DNA of 20,499 nt from UBA3792 sp946185305 (GTDB lineage: Bacteria; Bacillota; Clostridia; Christensenellales; CAG-138), in contig CAMHJE010000026.1 of the NCBI GenBank assembly GCA_946185305.1, positions 1-20,499 on the forward strand. Reading direction: 5' to 3'. The notes under the pieces are model-generated. The model was not told the origin of the DNA. It made no database searches and saw nothing but the letters and a program-made list of their open reading frames with translations. Numbering within the stretch: the first letter of the stretch is position 1; each line of letters opens with the position of its first letter. The translations under genes were made by a program, and so were the position numbers. Below are positions 1-8,455 of this stretch, piece by piece.

Positions 1-3000
1 TGGCTTGCTCCATCTCGTCGGTCAGGCCCTTGCCCTTACGGACGCGCTCCATGATCTTGAATGACAGCGACGGTTCCATATCATGCGCGATCAGATAGTT
101 CATGATATCGTCACGCGTGCAAAGCACCTCGTTCAGCTTGGCAATGCCGCCCATGACCAGCGGTTCCGCATTGTTCAGCCAAACGTCCGTGCCGTGCGTC
201 AGGCCCGCAATACGGACAAGCTCCTCAATCGTATTCGGGCGCGTGTTTTCGAGCACCTGACGCACAAAACCGGTACCGAACTCCGGAACGCCAAGCGTGC
301 CGAGCGAGCAGTCGATTTCCTTCAGATCAATATGCAGCGATTGCGTGGACCAGAACAGTTCGCGCGTATCCGGATCGTCAAGCGGAATCGAACGCGGATT
401 CAGGCCCGTGATATCCTCCAGCATGCGCAGCGCAGTCGGATCGTCGTGGCCGAGAATATCGAGCTTAACAAGACGGTCGTCCATTGCGTGGAAGTCAAAA
501 TGCGTGGTGATCGTGTTCTTATCGACCTTGTCCGCCGGGTACTGCACCGGGGTATAATCATAGATTTCAACAAACTCATCGTTGTCTTTCGGTACGATAA
601 CGATACCGCCCGGATGCTGGCCGGTCGTGACTTTGACGTTTAAGCAGCCTTTACAGAGACGCTCGATCTCAGCATTGTTATAGGTTTTTCCGGTCTTTTC
701 CTGAAACGAATAAACGCACTCATACCCTTTCTTCTCGGCAATGCCAGAGATCGTGCCGGCGCGGAAGGCATGGCCTTTGCCGAACATTTCTTCCACGTAT
801 TTATGTGCGACAGGCTGATATTCGCCGGAGAAGTTCAAGTCGATATCGGGCGTCTTGTCGCCGTGGAAGCCCAGGAATACCTCGAACGGGATTTCAAAGC
901 CGTCCTTTTTGAGATTCGTGCCGCAGACAGGACAATTCCGGTTCGGCAGATCGGCGCCGATCGTATAGACCGTGTGATCCACATTGAAATCAGAGAACTT
1001 GCACTTCGGGCAAACGTAATGTGCCGGCAGCGCATTGACCTCGGTGATACCGGCCATTGTCGCCACAAACGACGAGCCGACCGATCCACGCGAGCCGACA
1101 AGATAACCGTCGGACAGAGACTTATGCACAAGCCGCTGCGCCATCAGGTACAGACTGGAGAAGTCGTTGCCGATGATGGATTTCAGTTCTTTATCCAGCC
1201 GTGCCTGCACGATTTCCGGCAGCGGATCGCCGTATATTTCATGCGCTTTATTGACCGCCATTGAACGAAGCTCCTCCGCCGCGTTCGGGATCTTCGGCGC
1301 ATGCGTTCCATCCGGGAAAGGCTTTAGCGTGCCGCACAGGTCCGCAATGCGATTCGGAACGTCGATCACGACCTCATGGCATTTCTCCGGTCCGAGATAG
1401 GAAAACTCCTCCAGCATGTCGGTCGTTGTTTTGAAATACAGCGGCGCCTGCTGCTCCGCATCCTCAAAGCCGAGCTTGCTCATCAGGATCGCCCGGTAGA
1501 TGGAATCCTGCGGCTCGAGAAAATGCACGTCGCCCGTCGCTGCCACCGGCATATTGAGCTTTTCGCCGAGTGCGACGATCCTGCGGTTCAGATCGCGTAA
1601 GCCTTCATCATCGGCCACCTTACCCTCGCGCACAAGAAATTCATTGTTGCCGATGGGCTGAATTTCGAGGTAGTCGTAGAACTTGGCGATCTTTTCGATC
1701 TTCTCCTCCGGCTCTGCGTTTAGGATCGCCCGGAACAGCTCGCCCGCTTCGCATGCAGAACCAAGGATCAGGTCGCTTCGAAATACGGAAAGCATGCTGC
1801 GCGGGATTTCCGGCTTGCCGTGCAGATGATCCAGATGCGAATAGCTGATGATCCGATAGAGATTCTTCATACCCTTCTGCGTCTTGGCAAGGATGATGAT
1901 ATGGTTCGTGCGATGGCGCTCCTTCGTCGTCAGCTGATGGCGGTAATGCTCGTCCGCATTGGGAATGACAGGGATCGTATGCACATCACGGGAACGCAGC
2001 ATTTCGATGAAGTGCAGCAGGATCATGGCGCAGCTGTTCGCATCATCGTCGGCACGGTGATGGCTTCCCATGTCGATCTGCAAATAATCACAGATCGTGT
2101 CGAGCTTGTGGTTCGGCAATTCATCATGCAGCAGATAGCGTGAAAGCATCAGCGTATCCGCATAAGGCATCGGAAACGTAATACCAAAGCGGGAGCCGTG
2201 ATGAGTAATGAAGCCTACGTCGAAGTTGGCATTGTGTGCGACAAGCGTAGTGCCCTCCGCAAATTCGCGGAATTGCTCCAATACGATGCGCGTGGTCGGC
2301 GCGCCCTGCACCATGGCTTCCGTGATGCCGGTCAGCTCGGTGATGTTTTTCGGGATCGTCAGGCCGTCGTCGATAAAGGACTGGAACCGCTTTGTCACAG
2401 CACCGTTTTCGACGCGAACCGCGCCGATCTCGATGATCTCGTTATGCTCCGCCTTTAAGCCCGTTGTTTCGATATCAAATACCGTATAGACCGTGTTTTC
2501 AAACGGCTGCGAATCGGTATCCGGAATCAAATACCCCTCGACACCGAACAGGGCCTTTACACCGGTTGCCTTGGCCGCTTTAGCTGCTTCCGGAAATGCC
2601 TGCACAACACCGTGGTCGGTAATAGCCAAGGCCTTATGTCCCCAACGCTTGGCGGTTTTGAACGCGTCGGTCAGATTCGTGATACCGTCCATCGTGGACA
2701 TGCGAGAATGCAAATGCAGCTCAACACGTTTTTCCTCGCTATCATCCATGCGCAGAACGCGGTCGGTCTGTTCGATGGAATCAACGTAAAACGAACGCTC
2801 TCCTGTTTTTTTCTTGACCTTGCAGACGCCTTTGATTTTCAGATCTTTACCGGCCTTATCCGTTGCCGAGAGCCAGTTTTGCAGCCGGATCGCCTGCCAC
2901 TCCTCGCGCATACTGACGGAACAGTAGATCGAATCGGTAAAGTCGGTGATATTGACCTGCACGCGGCAGTTCGGACGGCGCTCACGCATAGACCAGTCGT

Positions 3001-3403
3001 CCCGAAGCTCAGCCGAAACAAGACGACCGGAAATGACCGTGTCGCCTTCGTCCACCTCGACCGAACAGATCGCCGTGATTTCGTTCTTTTTGATGAGCTT
3101 GCCGTATAGAACGCCATCCTCGGGTGGCGGCGCCTCTACATCCTTTTCCTTCACCTTGGGTACGACAACAGCGTTCTCCGGTTCGCCGATCAGATGATAG
3201 GTATATGTAATCTTCCATCCCGTCAGAAGATCGTTCATCAGATCCTCCCAGCGGGACAGGCGATCATCCTCTATTTGCCCTCTTTTACGGTCGCACTCGA
3301 TCTGCATGACGTTCTTGCTGCGCGTCGCCAGCACGCTCTTGATTTGCAGCTGCGACTCGGCAATCCCGACCAGATCATAGATTTCCCGTAATGCTTCCTT
3401 CAT
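1..3403 (-). CDS. polC: DNA polymerase III alpha subunit, PolC type (3' end outside window)
   Basis: Replicative DNA polymerase of Gram-positive bacteria with integral 3'-5' proofreading. I translated the minus strand from ATG at 3403; about 1134 codons lie in the window and the frame stays open at the left edge. Visible in order: an N-terminal and OB-like region (about 1-220); the first PHP segment near 226 (VELHLHS); an inserted DnaQ-like exonuclease with DIETTG near 310, HNANFD near 388 and HRADDDA near 448; PHP resumes; a CPKC...CPVCG zinc site near 797-825; and the palm motif PDIDLNFSGEYQ near 853 with its two metal-binding aspartates. The fingers and C-terminus are cut off. The start has an AGGTGG Shine-Dalgarno site, and an in-frame TAA lies shortly upstream. 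Last visible gene of the operon, 54 bases after ispG. From memory of Bacillus subtilis PolC, the region before the exonuclease is about 110 residues shorter here. Family assignment is certain. Confidence 0.97.
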   Translation of the reverse strand, partial: MKEALREIYDLVGIAESQLQIKSVLATRSKNVMQIECDRKRGQIEDDRLSRWEDLMNDLLTGWKITYTYHLIGEPENAVVVPKVKEKDVEAPPPEDGVLYGKLIKKNEITAICSVEVDEGDTVISGRLVSAELRDDWSMRERRPNCRVQVNITDFTDSIYCSVSMREEWQAIRLQNWLSATDKAGKDLKIKGVCKVKKKTGERSFYVDSIEQTDRVLRMDDSEEKRVELHLHSRMSTMDGITNLTDAFKTAKRWGHKALAITDHGVVQAFPEAAKAAKATGVKALFGVEGYLIPDTDSQPFENTVYTVFDIETTGLKAEHNEIIEIGAVRVENGAVTKRFQSFIDDGLTIPKNITELTGITEAMVQGAPTTRIVLEQFREFAEGTTLVAHNANFDVGFITHHGSRFGITFPMPYADTLMLSRYLLHDELPNHKLDTICDYLQIDMGSHHRADDDANSCAMILLHFIEMLRSRDVHTIPVIPNADEHYRHQLTTKERHRTNHIIILAKTQKGMKNLYRIISYSHLDHLHGKPEIPRSMLSVFRSDLILGSACEAGELFRAILNAEPEEKIEKIAKFYDYLEIQPIGNNEFLVREGKVADDEGLRDLNRRIVALGEKLNMPVAATGDVHFLEPQDSIYRAILMSKLGFEDAEQQAPLYFKTTTDMLEEFSYLGPEKCHEVVIDVPNRIADLCGTLKPFPDGTHAPKIPNAAEELRSMAVNKAHEIYGDPLPEIVQARLDKELKSIIGNDFSSLYLMAQRLVHKSLSDGYLVGSRGSVGSSFVATMAGITEVNALPAHYVCPKCKFSDFNVDHTVYTIGADLPNRNCPVCGTNLKKDGFEIPFEVFLGFHGDKTPDIDLNFSGEYQPVAHKYVEEMFGKGHAFRAGTISGIAEKKGYECVYSFQEKTGKTYNNAEIERLCKGCLNVKVTTGQHPGGIVIVPKDNDEFVEIYDYTPVQYPADKVDKNTITTHFDFHAMDDRLVKLDILGHDDPTALRMLEDITGLNPRSIPLDDPDTRELFWSTQSLHIDLKEIDCSLGTLGVPEFGTGFVRQVLENTRPNTIEELVRIAGLTHGTDVWLNNAEPLVMGGIAKLNEVLCTRDDIMNYLIAHDMEPSLSFKIMERVRKGKGLTDEMEQA

Positions 3404-3414
3404 ATCCACCTCAC

Positions 3415-3433
3415 CGGGGACTAAGCGTCCCCG
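3415..3433 (-). promoter_or_regulatory. Stem-loop in the polC leader
   Basis: A perfect 7-bp stem (CGGGGAC/GTCCCCG) with a 5-base loop sits in the 54-base ispG-polC spacer, two bases upstream of the polC Shine-Dalgarno site. There is no T-run after it in the direction of transcription, so it does not look like a terminator. It could tune polC translation or protect a processed mRNA end. The structure is read from sequence; the role is inferred. Confidence 0.5.
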
Positions 3434-3457
3434 TTGTTATCCCTTCCGATCTGCCGA

Positions 3458-4507
3458 TCAGGCCTGCTCCAGCATCTGATTGGCCGTTTCCACAACGCGA
3501 TGCAGCATCGTTTCATAGCTGCCGTTTTCAATAATTTCGCCCTTTTTGAACAAGATGCCTTTCCCGTCCCCGAATGCCACGCCGAGATCGGCCTCCCTCG
3601 CCTCTCCCGGTCCATTGACGGCACAGCCCATCACGGCGATTTTCAGATATCCGGCATTGTGCCGCACATGCTGATTGACATAATCGACCGCTTCTTCAAC
3701 ATTGCAGCGAGTGCGTCCGCATGTCGGGCAGGAAACGATCTCCACATCATCCTTGCGCACGCCGACAGCACGTAAAATAGCAAGACCGGTTTCCACCTCC
3801 TTGATCGGATCGCCGGTCAACGATACGCGGATCGTATCGCCGATACCGTCCATCAAAAGCGAACCGATACCGGCGGCGCTTTTGATAATACCGGTTTCGA
3901 TGGGCCCAGTCTCCGTTATGCCGACATGCAGCGGATAATCGGTCTTTTGCCGGGCAAGCCGGTAAGCCGCTACGGTAGCCTGCACGGTCGTACACTTCAA
4001 CGACAGCACGATATCGTCAAATCCGCAGCGTTCCAAAACCGAGGCATGTCCGAGCGCGCTCTGCAGCATCGCTTCGGCGGGATCGACACGATACAATTCC
4101 AACAGATGCTTTTCCAAAGAGCCGCCGTTGACGCCGATCCGGATCGGGACGCCGTGCGCCTTGCAGCAATCCGCCACCATGCGGACGCGATCCTCGCTTC
4201 CGATATTGCCTGGATTGATACGGAGCTTATCGACGCCATTCTCGACAGCCTTCAGTGCCAGACGGTAATCGAAATGGACATCAGCAACGAGCGGAATGGA
4301 AATCTGATCCTTGATGGCTCTGACAGCCTCCGCCGCCGCTTGGTCAAAGACGGCAACACGGATGATTTCGCAGCCTGCCGCTTCAAGCCGATGTATCTGC
4401 TCAACGGTCGCTTCGACGTTGCGTGTGTCGGTATTGCACATCGACTGCACGGAAACCTTGGCACCGCCGCCGATCTGCACGCTGCCTGCCGTTACACTTC
4501 TAACCAT
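3458..4507 (-). CDS. ispG: 4-hydroxy-3-methylbut-2-enyl-diphosphate synthase
   Basis: Cytosolic [4Fe-4S] enzyme of the MEP isoprenoid pathway. It converts MEcPP to HMBPP using reduced ferredoxin or flavodoxin. The 349-residue protein has the TIM-barrel N-terminus (VQIGGGAKVSVQSM near 10-23) and the cluster-binding C-terminal part: Cys260 and Cys263 in SCPTCGRT, Cys295 in MGCAVNGPGEA, and Glu302 as the likely fourth ligand. This spacing matches the E. coli enzyme with a constant offset of 10. ATG at 4507 follows GGAGG at good spacing. It lies 13 bases after rseP in the same operon as dxr, so two non-adjacent steps of one pathway are co-transcribed. No anomaly seen. Confidence 0.97.
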   Translation of the reverse strand: MVRSVTAGSVQIGGGAKVSVQSMCNTDTRNVEATVEQIHRLEAAGCEIIRVAVFDQAAAEAVRAIKDQISIPLVADVHFDYRLALKAVENGVDKLRINPGNIGSEDRVRMVADCCKAHGVPIRIGVNGGSLEKHLLELYRVDPAEAMLQSALGHASVLERCGFDDIVLSLKCTTVQATVAAYRLARQKTDYPLHVGITETGPIETGIIKSAAGIGSLLMDGIGDTIRVSLTGDPIKEVETGLAILRAVGVRKDDVEIVSCPTCGRTRCNVEEAVDYVNQHVRHNAGYLKIAVMGCAVNGPGEAREADLGVAFGDGKGILFKKGEIIENGSYETMLHRVVETANQMLEQA

Positions 4508-4520
4508 ACGCCCCTCCGTA

Positions 4521-5666
4521 TCAGAAGAATTTCAATATATCGCTGACCATCAGCACAACCACCAGCGCAAGCAGCAGAATCATTCCCGCAAAGTGCACCA
4601 TGCCCTCTTTTTCGGGGTCGATCGGCTTCCCGCGCAGCAGCTCAAGGATGATGAACACAAGCCGTCCGCCGTCGAGTGCCGGGATCGGCAGCAGGTTCAC
4701 AACGGCAAAGTTGACGGAGATCAGCGCACCGAGCATCAGAACGGTGTAGATCACGTCTGCGATGCCGTAGGTGCTGGCTGTTTCCATCGCTTCCGTCATG
4801 ACGGAAACGGTTCCGACGACGCCGGACATTTCCGTTACGCAGGCTTTGCCTGTGAACAGGTCGAACAGCGCCCCGTAGACCTGTGCAATCAGATCGCCGC
4901 ACAGCGGAAAGGCGCCTGCTGCGGCAGTCGCAACGTTGTAATGCCGTTCGATGACTTCGCCGTAATGGATCAGCAGATTCACGCCGAGCAGGTTGTTGCC
5001 GGTTCGCTTGTCACGTATATCGGTCACATGGATCGTCATTTCTTCGCCGCCGTTCAGCGTCTTTGTATGGCGAACGGTCTCGCCGTCTTGCACGTCTTCC
5101 AACTCCAGAGTACCGCCGCGATTGATCAGAATATCGACTTCGTTTTGACTGACCGCGTCAAACTTTGATTTGAAAGTATCATAGCCGGTAAATCGTTCCC
5201 CGTTGACGGCAAGCAGAACATCGCCGGCCCGCAGATCGGCGGCGTTTGCCGCACTGTCTTCGGAAACGGCGTTGATTTGAATATACTCCTTGCCCGGCAG
5301 TACAGACGTTGTACCATAGGCGAGCAGCAGGATAAAGGCAAGCACAAGGGCAGTCAGCACGTTCATCAAAGGGCCTGCCGCCACGACCAATAGACGTTTC
5401 CATGCCTTTTGCGCATTAAAACTGTCCGGCGTGGCACCGTTTTCGTCCTCGCCGACGAACCGGCACGAGCCGCCGATCAAAAACGCCCGCAAAGCGAAAT
5501 CGGTCTTTTTGCCTTTTTTTCTAAACAGCACCGGCCCCATACCGATGGCAAACTCCTCAATGCCGAAGCCGAGCCATCTGCCCATCAGATAATGACCGAG
5601 CTCATGCAGCACGATCAATACAGACAGCAGCAATATGGCCAGCACGGCGTATAAAACAGAACTCAT
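4521..5666 (-). CDS. rseP: RIP metalloprotease, site-2 protease family (RseP/RasP-like)
   Basis: Membrane-embedded zinc protease that cleaves transmembrane segments of anti-sigma factors and leftover signal peptides (regulated intramembrane proteolysis). The 381-residue protein opens with a hydrophobic helix carrying HELGH at 21-25, the zinc-binding and catalytic site. A PDZ-like domain follows in the middle (about 130-210; SAANAADLRAGDVLLAVNG). The second active-site motif, LDGG, begins at 331, followed by a last hydrophobic segment near the C-terminus. It sits 12 bases after dxr and 13 before ispG, the usual position of this gene in Firmicutes. The start at 5666 has an AAGGA-type ribosome site. 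The substrate anti-sigma factor cannot be told from this window. Confidence 0.95.
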   Translation of the reverse strand: MSSVLYAVLAILLLSVLIVLHELGHYLMGRWLGFGIEEFAIGMGPVLFRKKGKKTDFALRAFLIGGSCRFVGEDENGATPDSFNAQKAWKRLLVVAAGPLMNVLTALVLAFILLLAYGTTSVLPGKEYIQINAVSEDSAANAADLRAGDVLLAVNGERFTGYDTFKSKFDAVSQNEVDILINRGGTLELEDVQDGETVRHTKTLNGGEEMTIHVTDIRDKRTGNNLLGVNLLIHYGEVIERHYNVATAAAGAFPLCGDLIAQVYGALFDLFTGKACVTEMSGVVGTVSVMTEAMETASTYGIADVIYTVLMLGALISVNFAVVNLLPIPALDGGRLVFIILELLRGKPIDPEKEGMVHFAGMILLLALVVVLMVSDILKFF

Positions 5667-5678
5667 ATTCTTCTTTCC

Positions 5679-6818
5679 TTATTGTGACAATATACATTCC
5701 GAAACGAACGCCCGCGACCAAGCATCCACCTCGGCAATCGTTTCGGCGGAATCAATCGTGCGCGGCTGATAGGCCTCCAACGCATCGGCGACGCAGCGTT
5801 CAATATCGGTAAAGCCGATGACGCCGGAAAAATACAGCTCGGCTGCCCGTTCATTGGCGCCGTTAAAGACGATCGGACATCCGCCCTCGGTGCGCAGCGC
5901 ATCGAAAGCAAGCCGTAAAGCAATGAATCGTTCCGGATCGGCGGCGTAAAATTCGAGATCGTGCGCCGATGCAAGATCAAGCGGCTTTGCCGGTGAAGCG
6001 ATACGCTCCGGGTAGGTCAGCGCGTACTGGATAGGCAGCCGCATATCCGGCACGGCAAGATTGGCAATAATCGACCCGTCGTCATATTCCACCATCGAAT
6101 GAACAATGGACTGTGGATGGATCAAAACCCCGATCTGATCCGCTCCAAAGTCAAACAGCCTTGCTGCCTCGATCACCTCCAATCCCTTATTAAACAGGGT
6201 TGCAGAATCAAGCGTGATCTTTCGGCCCATATTCCATGTCGGATGGTGCAGCACCTCCTCCATGGTTACATTCTTCAGCTCTTCCCGTGTGCGGCGAAAA
6301 AACGGCCCGCCGGACGCCGTCAGAAGCAAGCGTTTTACCTCGCTCCGTCTGCCGTTTTGCAGGCATTGGAACAAGGCGCTTTGTTCGCTGTCAATCGGCG
6401 TCAGTTCCGCGCCGTACCGTTTCAAAGCGCGTTTCACCAAATCTCCGCCGCAAACGAGGCTTTCTTTATTGGCGATCGCAATACGCTTGCCGTTCGGAAT
6501 CGCTGCCAGCAGCGGTCGCAGCGCCGCATAGCCGGAAATCGCCAGTACAACGATATCGCACGGGATCGCCGCTAAACGCTCGGAAGCATCATCGCCGGTG
6601 AGCAGCTCTGACCCCGCGGGGTACATGGCCGGATCGGCTTTGGCACGGCATGCAACGAACTTCGGCTTCCACGCGGCGGCCTGCGCTCGAAGCGTGTCCG
6701 AATCCCGATCCGCGCTGATGCCGAGCAGGGTGAACCGATCTCGATGCATTTGCAGCACATCAAGCGTCTGTTTACCGATAGAGCCCGTGCTGCCGAGAAC
6801 AATGACAGTTTGTTTCAT
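5679..6818 (-). CDS. dxr: 1-deoxy-D-xylulose 5-phosphate reductoisomerase
   Basis: Catalyses the committed MEP-pathway step: NADPH-dependent rearrangement and reduction of DXP to MEP, the target of fosmidomycin. The 379-residue protein shows the N-terminal NADPH fold (GSTGSIGKQTLDV from residue 9), ANKESLV, the metal-binding region IDSEQSALFQCL, the substrate loop HPTWNMGRKITLDSAT, HPQSIVHSMVEY, and the C-terminal helical domain with NGANERAAELYF. Length is normal for the family. ATG at 6818 is preceded by AAGGT, and only 19 bases separate it from uppS. In many related operons cdsA lies between uppS and dxr; here it is missing and the junction is clean. Confidence 0.97.
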   Translation of the reverse strand: MKQTVIVLGSTGSIGKQTLDVLQMHRDRFTLLGISADRDSDTLRAQAAAWKPKFVACRAKADPAMYPAGSELLTGDDASERLAAIPCDIVVLAISGYAALRPLLAAIPNGKRIAIANKESLVCGGDLVKRALKRYGAELTPIDSEQSALFQCLQNGRRSEVKRLLLTASGGPFFRRTREELKNVTMEEVLHHPTWNMGRKITLDSATLFNKGLEVIEAARLFDFGADQIGVLIHPQSIVHSMVEYDDGSIIANLAVPDMRLPIQYALTYPERIASPAKPLDLASAHDLEFYAADPERFIALRLAFDALRTEGGCPIVFNGANERAAELYFSGVIGFTDIERCVADALEAYQPRTIDSAETIAEVDAWSRAFVSECILSQ

Positions 6819-6837
6819 CTGTAATACCTTATGCGCA

Positions 6838-7581
6838 TTATTTTGCGGTTAATCCCCCGAATCGGCGGGAACGGCCTGCAAAGCTGCGCAGAGCTTCGAT
6901 ATAAATATCTTTTGTGAAATCCGGCCAATAGACATCGGTGAAATACAGTTCGGCATACGCCAGCTGATACAGCAGAAAGTTGGAAAGCCTCTCTTCCCCG
7001 CTCGTACGGATCAACAGATCGACGGGCGGCAATCCCGCCGTGTAGAGATTCGCTTCAAAATCAGCCTGCGTCGGAGTACGCTTTTCTTTGCCTGCGGTTT
7101 CACAAGCCAGCTGCATGGCCCGGATAATTTCTGCCTGTGAGCCGTAGTTCAAGGCGATATTGAGCTTCAAGCCTTCGTTTTTCGCCGTCCGTGCCTCCGC
7201 CTTGCGAACCGCGTTCTGTACGTTCTCGGGGAACCACGAAAGATCGCCGATGCAGCGAATACAGACACGGTTCTCGTCGAGCTCGTCGATCTCCTTTTTG
7301 AAATACTCGATCAGAAGCGAACACAGTACGCCGATCTCCTCCGGAGGCCGCTTTTTGTTTTCGGTGGAAAAGGCATACACGGTCAAGGCTTCGATGCCGG
7401 CGTCACTTGAAAAGCGAATGATATCCCGTAGAGCGTTGACGCCGGCACGGTGTCCTGCGCTTCGCCCTAAGCCGCGCGCCTTTGCCCATCGACCGTTTCC
7501 GTCCATAATGATGGCAACATGGCGCGGAATCGTTTCTCTTTTGAGTCCAAACGCCGCAAGCTGTTCATCCGAGTATCGCAT
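6838..7581 (-). CDS. uppS: Isoprenyl transferase (undecaprenyl diphosphate synthase)
   Basis: cis-Prenyltransferase that extends farnesyl diphosphate with IPP units to undecaprenyl diphosphate, the lipid carrier for peptidoglycan and other wall polymers. The 247-residue protein carries the active-site segment HVAIIMDGNGRWA with catalytic Asp27, the FSTEN motif near 70, and the C-terminal signature RTSGEERLSNFLLYQ followed by WPDF. I chose ATG at 7581 because GGGAGG lies just upstream; an in-frame TTG six codons earlier (7599) would place that ribosome site inside the gene. It consumes the product of the dxr/ispG pathway in the same operon, linking precursor supply to cell-wall synthesis. Confidence 0.96.
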   Translation of the reverse strand: MRYSDEQLAAFGLKRETIPRHVAIIMDGNGRWAKARGLGRSAGHRAGVNALRDIIRFSSDAGIEALTVYAFSTENKKRPPEEIGVLCSLLIEYFKKEIDELDENRVCIRCIGDLSWFPENVQNAVRKAEARTAKNEGLKLNIALNYGSQAEIIRAMQLACETAGKEKRTPTQADFEANLYTAGLPPVDLLIRTSGEERLSNFLLYQLAYAELYFTDVYWPDFTKDIYIEALRSFAGRSRRFGGLTAK

Positions 7582-7626
7582 AACGTCCTCCCTATGCAAG
7601 CCGAATCACGTGCTCTATGAAAGAGA

Positions 7627-7649
7627 GTGCAAAGCAAAGCGCCTTGCAC
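7627..7649 (-). promoter_or_regulatory. Intra-operon stem-loop upstream of uppS
   Basis: In the 77-base gap between the small PASTA-like gene and uppS, the minus strand can form a 9-bp stem (GTGCAAGGC/GCTTTGCAC, one G-U pair) with a 5-base loop, followed by a weak pyrimidine run (TCTCTTTC). It could be an attenuator, an RNase processing site or a stabiliser. The structure is read from sequence; the function is unknown. Confidence 0.4.
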
Positions 7650-7658
7650 CTCCCCATC

Positions 7659-7850
7659 TTACTCCGCTGTAGTACGGAAGCGCGACCAATACACGGTCGT
7701 TCCCGCATCCGTTTGTTCTGTTTTGATGACGCGCGCATCCTCGCCGCGCGATCCCTTGCGGCTCGACACCTCTATCGTCGTAACCGTTTCCCCCGTTTCG
7801 GTTAAGCGGTATACAGCTTCCGAAAGAGGCAGCCCCAATACGTCCGTCAA
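7659..7850 (-). CDS. Small PASTA-domain-like protein
   Basis: A 63-residue protein between frr and uppS. The start is TTG at 7850, overlapping the frr stop codon (TTGA), with GGAG inside the frr end as a likely ribosome site, so translation is probably coupled to frr. The sequence follows the PASTA pattern: a leading V-x-G-hydrophobic-x-hydrophobic-x-x-A helix segment (VLGLPLSEAVYRL), a glycine turn, and an alternating beta region ending in TTVYWSRF. PASTA domains usually occur in tandem outside the membrane on Ser/Thr kinases and penicillin-binding proteins, where they bind wall fragments. Here there is one copy, no signal peptide, no membrane segment and no kinase. A cytosolic role is likely; the function is unknown. 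The operon position argues that it is a real gene. Confidence 0.72.
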   Translation of the reverse strand: MTDVLGLPLSEAVYRLTETGETVTTIEVSSRKGSRGEDARVIKTEQTDAGTTVYWSRFRTTAE

Positions 7851-8401
7851 ACCGAAAGGATCTCCTTTTCCTTCGCCGCCAGAATCGCATCGATTTCCTT
7901 GATCGAATCGTCGGTCAGCTTTTGCGTTTTGGTTTCGAGCTGCTTCTGATCATCCTCGGTGATCTCGCTGTCCTTCTTCTGCTTTTTGATCTGCTCAATC
8001 GCATCGCGGCGAATAGAGCGAACAGCAACCTTGCTTTCCTCGCCCTTTTTGCGAACGGTCTTGACGAGGTCCTTTCTGCGCTCCTCCGTCAGCTCAGGGA
8101 AGACAAGACGGATCACCTTGCCGTCGTTCGCCGGGTTAATGCCGAGATCCGACTTCTGGATGGCCTTCTCGACAGCGGAGATCATCTTATTATCCCACAA
8201 AGAGATAATGAGCATCCGCGGCTCCGGGACGGAGATATTGCCGAGCTGTGTGATCGGCGTATTGGTGCCGTAGTAATCCACGGTGATGCGGTCAAGAACC
8301 TGTGCGTTTGCACGTCCCGCACGAAGGCTGGAAAGCTCCGACTTTAGGACGTTGATCGTTTTTTGCATTCTTTCCTTGGTGTTGTCCAAAATATCCGCCA
8401 T
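7847..8401 (-). CDS. frr: Ribosome recycling factor
   Basis: Works with EF-G to split post-termination ribosomes from mRNA. The 184-residue protein has the family's pattern: a helical domain I formed by the N- and C-terminal thirds, with LSSLRAGRANAQVLDRI near 25-41, and a central domain II with VPEPRMLIISLWD near 68-80. The charged C-terminal helix is rich in Lys and Glu. I chose ATG at 8401 because GGAGG precedes it and the family starts at this point; an in-frame start 13 codons upstream lacks support. It lies 54 bases after pyrH, the standard bacterial order. Its stop codon overlaps the TTG start of the next small gene. Confidence 0.97.
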   Translation of the reverse strand: MADILDNTKERMQKTINVLKSELSSLRAGRANAQVLDRITVDYYGTNTPITQLGNISVPEPRMLIISLWDNKMISAVEKAIQKSDLGINPANDGKVIRLVFPELTEERRKDLVKTVRKKGEESKVAVRSIRRDAIEQIKKQKKDSEITEDDQKQLETKTQKLTDDSIKEIDAILAAKEKEILSV

Positions 8402-8455
8402 TGGTGTATCCTCCGATCTATTGTCTGTTATTTCGTACAAGGCTACCGCATCGGG

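Noticed and set aside
83..3391. Many plus-strand open frames across the first 3.4 kb
   Set aside because: They are antisense shadows of polC, whose minus-strand frame carries all the family motifs; none has a recognisable domain.
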